A stretch of DNA of 64,000 bases, from assembly GCF_019145355.1 (NCBI RefSeq), contig NZ_JAHSTY010000001.1, positions 1,178,001-1,242,000 on the forward strand, given 5' to 3'. This DNA comes from Pseudomonas azadiae (lineage in GTDB: Bacteria; Pseudomonadota; Gammaproteobacteria; Pseudomonadales; Pseudomonadaceae). Numbering within the stretch: the stretch's first letter is position 1; each line of letters opens with the position of its first letter. Shown in pieces: positions 58,141-64,000 of the stretch. Under the pieces are notes generated by a model, which was not told the origin of the DNA, ran no database searches, and worked only from the letters and a program-made list of their open reading frames with translations. The translations under genes were made by a program, and so were the position numbers.

Positions 58141-58164
58141 TTCGGCCCAGGGAAGCAATAAACG

Positions 58165-59115
58165 ATGCCAATGTCCGCCGTTATCGAAAATCCAGCCAAG
58201 ACAAAGTCCCAAAAACAGTGGTTGGCCGGGCTGGTCACCAGCCTGATGTTCCTGATCGTGTGCCTGAGCTGGGGCACCACCTGGCTCGGCATCAAGATCG
58301 CAGTGGAGAGCGTTCCACCCCTGACCTCCGCCGGTCTGCGCTTCCTGATCGCCTTCCCGCTGTTCCTGTGTTTTGCGATGGTGCGTCGCGAGCCGATCCT
58401 GTTCCCGCGTGAAAGTCGCTGGTTCTTCGTGTTCGTGACCCTGTCCTATTTCAGCGTTCCCTATTACCTGCTCAACTATGGCGAGATGCATGTCTCGTCC
58501 GGCCTCACCGCCCTGCTGTTCAGCTGCATGCCGGTATTCATCCTGATTTTTTCCGCGCTGTTCCTGCGCGAGCGCATCTACCTTTCCCAAGTGGTCGGTA
58601 TCGGCATCGGTTTCGGCAGTCTCTACATGATCATCAAGAGCCAGGGCCTGCACCTGGACCATGCCGAGTTCTTCGGCGTACTGGCGATCCTGACGGCCGC
58701 GATCATGCATGCCTTGTGCTACGTGATCACCAAGCAGAAAGGCAGCGCCATCAGCGTGATTACCTACAACACCCTGCCCATCGGCATTGCCGGCCTGATG
58801 CTGTTCGTCGCCGGCCTGTGGTTCGAAGCGCCCGCCTTCGCAGACATCACCCTGCGTTCCTGGAGCGCGCTGTTCTACCTGGGGCTGGTGGCCTCGGTGG
58901 GCGGGTTCATCGTGTATTTCATGCTGCTCAAGCGCTTGAGCCCGATCATCCTGTCGTTCGTGTTCATCATCTTCCCGGTGTTCGCGGTGATCATCGGCGC
59001 CTGGTACGAAGGCCTATCAATTTCCCGCGACCTGATGCTGTACTCGGCCATCCTGCTGGCCGGTTTTGCCATCACCAAGTTGCCGGTTGAAAAACTCCTG
59101 GCCAAGAAAAATTGA
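58165..59115 (+). CDS. EamA/DMT family exporter
   Basis: 316 residues, ten membrane segments with the two EamA repeats (LVTSLMFLIVCLSWGTTWLG and LAILTAAIMHALCYVITKQK). Family members such as YdeD/EamA export cysteine pathway metabolites. As the first gene of an operon with cysteine-type biosynthetic enzymes, export of cysteine, O-acetylserine or the operon product is the natural guess. It ends 35 bp before the next start. Confidence 0.9.
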   Translation: MPMSAVIENPAKTKSQKQWLAGLVTSLMFLIVCLSWGTTWLGIKIAVESVPPLTSAGLRFLIAFPLFLCFAMVRREPILFPRESRWFFVFVTLSYFSVPYYLLNYGEMHVSSGLTALLFSCMPVFILIFSALFLRERIYLSQVVGIGIGFGSLYMIIKSQGLHLDHAEFFGVLAILTAAIMHALCYVITKQKGSAISVITYNTLPIGIAGLMLFVAGLWFEAPAFADITLRSWSALFYLGLVASVGGFIVYFMLLKRLSPIILSFVFIIFPVFAVIIGAWYEGLSISRDLMLYSAILLAGFAITKLPVEKLLAKKN

Positions 59116-59150
59116 CCCTTCCGACTATCCAACAGCAACGCGAGAGAAAC

Positions 59151-61013
59151 ATGGACGTGCTCCGCCCTACCGCCCTGGAACAGATCTACGCCCACGCCAG
59201 CCGCAGCTATCCCGAGGAATGCTGTGGTTTCGTCTTCGCCGACGGCAGTGTGTACCTGGGCAGCAACATCCAGAATGAGCTGCACCGCAAGAACCCGCAG
59301 ATGTACCCGCGCAGCGCGGCCAACGGCTACACCTTCTCGGTGGCCGATACCCTGCTGCTGAACAAGGCGTTTCGCAGCGACAACCCGGTGGTGGTGATCT
59401 ACCACTCCCATCCGGATGTCGGTGCCTACTTCAGCGACGAAGACCAGGACAAGGCGCTGTTCATGGGCGAACCGATCTACCCCGTCAGCTACCTGGTCGT
59501 CGACGTCCGCCAGGGCCAGGCCCTCGGCGCCAAGCTGTTTGCCTGGGATGGCAAGCATTTCGCCCTTAAACCTTTCAACGACCTGCACACGGAGTTGTCC
59601 ATGAACGCTGTTTCTTTCCCCGACATTCTGGTTCGTGTGGCCAAGCTGCCGGAATCGACCCTCGAGGGCACCGGATCGACATTGCGCGAAGTCATTGAAA
59701 ACCTCTGCACCGGCCACCCGCAACTGCGCCCGCATCTGTTCCACGAAAACAACAACCAGCTCAAGGAACACTTCCTGTTTACCGCTGGCGAAGAGCTGGT
59801 CAATGCCGATGAACCATTGCCGGAAAACGCCCGGATCGAAGTGCTGCTGGCCACGTCCGGCGGCATGGATGTCGATAGCCTGAGCAATGAAGAAGTACAA
59901 CGTTATGTGCGCCACATCACCCTGCCGGGCGTCGGTCGCGCAGGCCAACTGAACCTGAAGAAAGCCAAGGTACTGATCATCGGCACCGGCGGCCTGGGTT
60001 CGCCCATCAGCCTGTACCTGGCCGCAGCCGGCATCGGCACCCTGGGCCTGGTGGACTTCGACGTGGTGGAAAGCAGCAACCTGCAACGCCAGATCGTGCA
60101 TGGCAACAGTACGTTGGGCATGCCCAAGGTCGAATCCGCCAAGCAGCGCCTGCAGGACCTCAACCGCCATATCCGGATCAACGCCCACGACACCGCCCTG
60201 ACGGCCGACAACGCCCTGGAGCTGGTGGGCGCCTACGACCTGGTGATCGACGGTACCGACAATTTCGACACCCGCTACCTCGTCAACGATGCCTGTGTGC
60301 AGCTGGGCAAGCCCTTGGTGTACGGCGCCATCTACCGCTTCGACGGGCAGATCAGCGTGCTCAACCATAAAGGTGGGCCGTGCTACCGCTGCCTGTTTCC
60401 CAGCGCGCCGCCCGCCGAACTGGCACCCAACTGCAGCGCCGGAGGCGTGATCGGCGTGTTGCCCGGTGTGGTCGGGATGATCCAGGCGACCGAGGCCATC
60501 AAGCTATTGATCGGCATCGGCGAACCGTTGTCCGGCCGCTTGATGCGTTTTGATGCGCTGGCCATGAAGTTCAGCGAGATCCGCTTCAAGCGTCGCGCCG
60601 ATTGCCCATGCTGTTCGCCGTCACGCCACACCCAACCCCAGGCGCCCGCCGTCTGCGCGGATGCCGTACCGGCCCAACCGTCCCTGGCCGCAGAACGCTA
60701 CATCAAGCCTCGGGTCCTCAAGCAACTGCTCGAACACCCAAGCAGTGCCGATGTGCTGCTGGACGTGCGCGACGCCAGCGAACTGGAGGTGTGCCAGTTG
60801 CCGGGCGTGGTGCATATCCCCCTGGCTGAATTGGACGGGCAACTCGACCGCCTCAGCCGGGACAATACTCACTACCTGATCTGCTACGCCGGGACCCGCG
60901 CCGAGCAAGCCGCCAGCACCTTGCTGGCCGCCGGCTTCGCCAACACCAAAGTCCTGCAGGGCGGCATGAAACATTGGGTTCGCGACGTCGAACCCGACAT
61001 GCCGTTGTATTGA
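59151..61013 (+). CDS. four-domain JAMM / ubiquitin-like / E1-ThiF / rhodanese protein
   Basis: 620 residues. Residues ~1-140: JAMM metalloprotease with a Glu in PEECCGF and H85-S-H87, S95, D98 in HSHPDVGAYFSDED. Residues ~152-238: MoaD/ThiS/CysO-like fold ending in Gly237-Gly238. Residues ~245-490: E1/ThiF/MoeB domain with GTGGLGSP (278), DGTDNFDTRYLVND (367), a Cys near 428 (PNCSAGG) and zinc pairs CYRC (411/414) and CPCC (485/488). Residues ~515-620: rhodanese with Cys578 in ICYAGTR. It should activate and sulfurate a carrier and use a JAMM domain to release the product. A GGAG site and ATG at 59601 could start a second, shorter product at the ubiquitin-like domain. Confidence 0.9.
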   Translation: MDVLRPTALEQIYAHASRSYPEECCGFVFADGSVYLGSNIQNELHRKNPQMYPRSAANGYTFSVADTLLLNKAFRSDNPVVVIYHSHPDVGAYFSDEDQDKALFMGEPIYPVSYLVVDVRQGQALGAKLFAWDGKHFALKPFNDLHTELSMNAVSFPDILVRVAKLPESTLEGTGSTLREVIENLCTGHPQLRPHLFHENNNQLKEHFLFTAGEELVNADEPLPENARIEVLLATSGGMDVDSLSNEEVQRYVRHITLPGVGRAGQLNLKKAKVLIIGTGGLGSPISLYLAAAGIGTLGLVDFDVVESSNLQRQIVHGNSTLGMPKVESAKQRLQDLNRHIRINAHDTALTADNALELVGAYDLVIDGTDNFDTRYLVNDACVQLGKPLVYGAIYRFDGQISVLNHKGGPCYRCLFPSAPPAELAPNCSAGGVIGVLPGVVGMIQATEAIKLLIGIGEPLSGRLMRFDALAMKFSEIRFKRRADCPCCSPSRHTQPQAPAVCADAVPAQPSLAAERYIKPRVLKQLLEHPSSADVLLDVRDASELEVCQLPGVVHIPLAELDGQLDRLSRDNTHYLICYAGTRAEQAASTLLAAGFANTKVLQGGMKHWVRDVEPDMPLY

Positions 61014-61029
61014 GCAGAGGATTTAAGTG

Positions 61030-61944
61030 ATGTTGCATAACTCCATTCTCGACGTGATCGGCCACACCCCCATCGTGCGCCTGGCACAGTTTTCCGAAGA
61101 CCTCGGCATCGAGGTCTACGCCAAGCTGGAATCACTCAACCCCGGCGGCAGCCACAAGGCGCGCATCGCCTTGGGCATGATCCTCGATGCCGAGCGCCGC
61201 GGCGTGCTGATCCGCGATTCCGGGCAAACCATCATCGAGCCCAGCGGCGGCAACACCGGCATTGGCCTGGTGATGGCTGGCAATGTGCTGGGCTACAAGG
61301 TCGTGCTGGTAATCCCCGACAACTACAGCCCGGAAAAACAGAAGTTGCTGCGCCTGTACGGCGCCAAGGTGGTGCTGTCGGACAGCCGCCTGGGCAATAA
61401 TTCCCACGGCGAAAAGTGCATGGAACTGCAGTTGGAAAACCCCAGCTACGTGATGCTCAACCAACAGCGCAACGGCGCCAACCCACAGACCCATCGCGAC
61501 ACCACCGCGCCGGAAATCCTGCGCGATTTCGGTGATTTGCGTGCTGACTACTTCGTCAGCGGCATCGGCACCGGCGGGCATATCACCGGCATCGGCGAAA
61601 CCCTCAAGGCCGCCTGGCCGCAACTGCGCGTGCTGGGCGTGGAGCCGGAAGAATGCGACCTGCTCAAAGACCAGCACGCGCCGCATCATATCCAGGGCCT
61701 GTCGATCGGCCTGATCCCGAGCATCCTCAATCTGGCGGTGATCGACGGCATGCTCAAGGTCTCACGCCAGGACTGCATCGACATGATGAAACGTATCATG
61801 CGCACCGACGCCATCAGCCTGGGTCTGTCTTCCGCCGCCAACATGGCGGCCATCGCCCAACTTGCCCCCGAACTGCCGCCCGAAACGGTGGTACTGACCC
61901 TGGTTTACGACAATGCCGACAGCTACCTGCCCAGTTTCGAATAA
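61030..61944 (+). CDS. cysteine synthase family protein (CysK/CysM-like)
   Basis: 304 residues from ATG 61030 (a GTG one codon earlier is possible), with AGAGGA upstream. Fold-type II PLP enzyme: Lys43 in NPGGSHKARIALG, substrate loop PSGGNTG (71-77) and phosphate cup GTGGH (180-184). It would join a sulfur donor to O-acetylserine or O-phosphoserine. Directly behind the thiocarboxylate-type carrier protein and before a serine acetyltransferase, it is placed like CysM in the mycobacterial CysO/Mec pathway. Confidence 0.93.
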   Translation: MLHNSILDVIGHTPIVRLAQFSEDLGIEVYAKLESLNPGGSHKARIALGMILDAERRGVLIRDSGQTIIEPSGGNTGIGLVMAGNVLGYKVVLVIPDNYSPEKQKLLRLYGAKVVLSDSRLGNNSHGEKCMELQLENPSYVMLNQQRNGANPQTHRDTTAPEILRDFGDLRADYFVSGIGTGGHITGIGETLKAAWPQLRVLGVEPEECDLLKDQHAPHHIQGLSIGLIPSILNLAVIDGMLKVSRQDCIDMMKRIMRTDAISLGLSSAANMAAIAQLAPELPPETVVLTLVYDNADSYLPSFE

Positions 61945-61981
61945 CCGGTTTTCCAACCATCCAGAACGCAGGGGGGCCTCC

Positions 61982-62974
61982 ATGGGCGGCTTTATCGACA
62001 TGCAACAGCTGCACGATGAGTTGCTGACCCACCTCATCAAGACCCTCACGCCCGAACAAATGAAACAGCTGGAACCGCACCTGGCATCGCTGATCCAGAA
62101 TGCCGCCCAGGCAGTGGCCGAGGACCTGATCGCCTATGCCTACCGCGATCCAGCCTCCCGCGGGCGCGGCGAACTGATCCTGGAGTCCTACGCCTCGTTC
62201 AAGGCGGTGCTGTATTACCGCCTGGCGCATCAGGTATGGCATTTTCCGGACCAGACCAACGGCGTGTTTTCCCGCATCGCCCTCAAGCTCAGCAACCAGG
62301 GCAAGGTGCTGTCCGGCGCCGAGATCCACCCGGCGGCGCGTATCGGTCGACGCTTCGTGCTCGATCACGGCTACGGCACGGTGATCGGCGAAACCTGCGA
62401 GATCGGCAACGACTGCTACATCCTCTGCGGCGTCACCCTGGGCGCCCGCGGCATCGCCAACAACCCCGATGGCAAGCGCCACCCGCGCCTGGGCAACAAC
62501 GTCGAGGTCGGCTCCGGTGCCCGCGTGCTGGGCTATGTGCTGATTGGCGACAACGTGTTTATCAGCCCCTCGTGCGTGATTACCCAGGACGTCCCCGCCG
62601 GCACCAAGGTGAAGGTGGTGAACCAGATCCAGCTGCAAAAAAATGACGAGTCGGACAGCAGCAATTACCTCGGTGCCTTCGCCCTGGACGAGCGGCTGCA
62701 CGTGGTCGGCGAGATCAATGCAAGCCACAAAGTCACAGTGCTGGACGCCGACTTCCACCCTCTGCAAGGGCTGATGCTGGAGCCGACGGCGAAAGAGCGT
62801 CACCACCTGCAATTTCGCCTGCACCGTGTCGAGTCGGGTCACCACTTGCCGCGCCTGCCGCTGAACCTGAAGGTCTGCGGCCCGGAATTTGAAATCACCC
62901 TGCTCTCCCCCCCTGGCTTGAGCGCAATGGTGCGGTCCCTGCTGCAAGCCAGCCCACTGATCGTCGGAGGTTGA
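61982..62974 (+). CDS. serine O-acetyltransferase-like protein with long C-terminal extension
   Basis: 330 residues from ATG 61982. The N-terminal helical part and left-handed beta-helix are those of CysE: GAEIHPAARIGRRFVLDHGY with Asp128-His129, VIGETCEIGNDCYILCGVTL, and GNNVEVGSGARVLGYVLIGD. It would acetylate serine to O-acetylserine. Normal CysE ends soon after the helix with a peptide that binds CysK. Here about 115 more residues follow (from ~215), of no family I recognise. The end of the gene carries the GGAGG ribosome site for alaX, two bases before its ATG. Confidence 0.9.
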   Translation: MGGFIDMQQLHDELLTHLIKTLTPEQMKQLEPHLASLIQNAAQAVAEDLIAYAYRDPASRGRGELILESYASFKAVLYYRLAHQVWHFPDQTNGVFSRIALKLSNQGKVLSGAEIHPAARIGRRFVLDHGYGTVIGETCEIGNDCYILCGVTLGARGIANNPDGKRHPRLGNNVEVGSGARVLGYVLIGDNVFISPSCVITQDVPAGTKVKVVNQIQLQKNDESDSSNYLGAFALDERLHVVGEINASHKVTVLDADFHPLQGLMLEPTAKERHHLQFRLHRVESGHHLPRLPLNLKVCGPEFEITLLSPPGLSAMVRSLLQASPLIVGG

Positions 62975-62976
62975 AC

Positions 62977-63705
62977 ATGTCTGTGCATACCATGGAAACC
63001 CTGGCGCTGTTCGACAGCGCGCCCTACCAGAATGCCTTCAACGCGCGGGTGATTGCCGTGAGCGAACACGGCGTTGCCCTGGAGCACACGCTGTTCTATC
63101 CCACCGGCGGCGGGCAACCGGGCGATACCGGGCACCTCACACTGGCCGACGGTACGCGGGTCGACGTGACCGGCACGGTGCGCGACCCGGTGCTGCGCTC
63201 GATCATCTGGCACCAGGTGGAACACTGCCCCGAGCAGTTGACAGCGGGCGTGCAAGTGGACGCCGGCCTCGACTGGGACCGGCGCTATCAACACATGAAA
63301 ATGCACACCTGCCTGCACCTGCTGTGCTCGATCATCGACGCGCCGGTCACGGGATGCAGCATCAGCGCCGACAAAGGCCGCCTGGATTTCGACCTGCCGG
63401 AAATGACCCTGGATAAAGACAGTATTACCCGCGACCTCAACGCGCTGATCGAACAGGCGCACGCGGTGAAAACCTTGTCGATGCCAGCGTCGGAGTACGC
63501 CACCTTGCTGCAGATCACCCGCACCCAGGCGGTGGCGCCGCCGGTGGTTCAAGGCTCGGTGCGGGTGATTGAAATCGCCGGCATTGATATCCAGCCGTGT
63601 GGCGGCACCCATGTGATCAATACGGAGGAAATCGGCCGGGTGTTCTGCGAGAAAATCGAGAAGAAGAGCAAGCATAACCGCCGGGTGATTTTGCGGTTTG
63701 AATGA
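62977..63705 (+). CDS. AlaX-type alanyl-tRNA editing hydrolase
   Basis: 242 residues from ATG 62977 with GGAGG upstream. It matches the free-standing AlaX-M editing domain: FYPTGGGQPGDTG, zinc ligands in HMKMHTCLHLL (HxxxH) and CGGTHV (CxxxH). Such proteins hydrolyse wrongly charged Ser- or Gly-tRNA(Ala). Its place at the end of the amino-acid operon suggests it removes a tRNA mischarged by the operon product or its precursor. Confidence 0.93.
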   Translation: MSVHTMETLALFDSAPYQNAFNARVIAVSEHGVALEHTLFYPTGGGQPGDTGHLTLADGTRVDVTGTVRDPVLRSIIWHQVEHCPEQLTAGVQVDAGLDWDRRYQHMKMHTCLHLLCSIIDAPVTGCSISADKGRLDFDLPEMTLDKDSITRDLNALIEQAHAVKTLSMPASEYATLLQITRTQAVAPPVVQGSVRVIEIAGIDIQPCGGTHVINTEEIGRVFCEKIEKKSKHNRRVILRFE

Positions 63706-63725
63706 GACGGCAAGCAGGTAGCGGC

Positions 63726-63758
63726 CAATATGGAACAGGGGTGCCTTGTCCATATTGA
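63726..63758. terminator. palindrome between convergent genes, possible terminator
   Basis: CAATATGGA and TCCATATTG are inverted around a GC-rich centre after alaX. There is no U-tract on either strand, so a weak terminator or a protein-binding site are both possible. Confidence 0.35.
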
Positions 63759-63772
63759 CCTGGATGTCACCT

Positions 63773-64000
63773 TTAACCCTGCGCGGCTTTGGCTTCAAGC
63801 CGGGCACTTATCTGCTCAATTTGCAGCTTCAGTTCCAAGATGACCTTTGTGCACTGTTCGACCATTTCTTTTATACGGTCCCGCAGCTTGCCGTTATCAA
63901 GTAGCAGATCATCAACTGTGCGGGTTTGTGGTGAAGTGGTCTCGCTGGCCTGAGGGGGCGAAATGGCTTCACGGGTGTCGGGCGTCGGTGCAACCGATGG
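63773..64000 (-). CDS. C-terminal part of an unknown coiled-coil protein (start outside window)
   Basis: The minus strand is open from the window edge to TAA at 63773-63775, giving 75 residues. A Pro/Thr/Ser-rich stretch (VAPTPDTREAISPPQ) is followed by a helical heptad region (LLLDNGKLRDRIKEMVEQCT, LELKLQIEQISARLEAKAAQ). No family is recognised. It is convergent with alaX. Confidence 0.65.
   Translation of the reverse strand, partial: PSVAPTPDTREAISPPQASETTSPQTRTVDDLLLDNGKLRDRIKEMVEQCTKVILELKLQIEQISARLEAKAAQG

Noticed and set aside
62955..62974. C-terminal Gly-Gly of the acetyltransferase as a second ubiquitin-like tail
   Set aside because: The two glycine codons are also the GGAGG ribosome site of alaX, which explains them without a carrier role.

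Overview
The window comes from a fluorescent Pseudomonas, most likely of the P. fluorescens group. Three things support this: the GC-rich core genes, a gene order that follows P. aeruginosa PAO1 in long blocks (recalled, not searched), and many copies of the REP/REPIN hairpins typical of P. fluorescens genomes. No tRNA, rRNA, prophage or CRISPR array was seen.

Layout. 1-3310 holds an oxidoreductase cut by the window edge, then ybaB and dnaX; recR is not in its usual place behind ybaB. 3443-10440 is an accessory block: an EamA exporter with a divergent LysR regulator, an ~800-bp nested palindromic element, a signal-less muramidase paired with a periplasmic partner (a candidate type VI effector/immunity pair), and a two-gene unit with a UvrD-like helicase. 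10521-20015 returns to the core: SRP RNA (ffs), a zinc-metallopeptidase, ligA, zipA, smc and a GntR regulator. 20296-28776 is purine salvage (xdhABC, guaD), a second GntR regulator and a BenE-type transporter. 28817-38453 holds yggL, dacB, a 180-bp tandem REPIN array, a membrane diguanylate cyclase, rlmL, rmf and pyrD.

38540-41227 looks like the remains of a SPI-1-like type III secretion locus: a lytic transglycosylase, a winged-helix regulator, an isolated SpoA domain and a secretin. 41333-47122 is the nitrate assimilation locus nasS-nasT-nasA-kinase/phosphatase-cobA. It has a sigma-54 promoter and a leader with an ANTAR-type hairpin and terminator, but the reductase genes (nirB, nirD, nasC) expected between the kinase and cobA are absent. 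47436-56528 is the envelope-stress and gluconeogenesis block oprF-sigX-cmpX-crfX-cmaX-rraA-hydrolase-ppsA, with ppsR divergent.

56637-63705 is the most striking region. A MocR regulator is divergent from an operon encoding an EamA exporter, one polypeptide carrying JAMM protease, ubiquitin-like sulfur carrier, E1/ThiF and rhodanese domains, a cysteine-synthase paralogue, a serine acetyltransferase with a long extra C-terminal region, and an AlaX tRNA-editing protein. Together they look like a self-contained protein-thiocarboxylate route to cysteine or a related amino acid, with export and tRNA proofreading. A truncated coiled-coil gene lies at the right edge.
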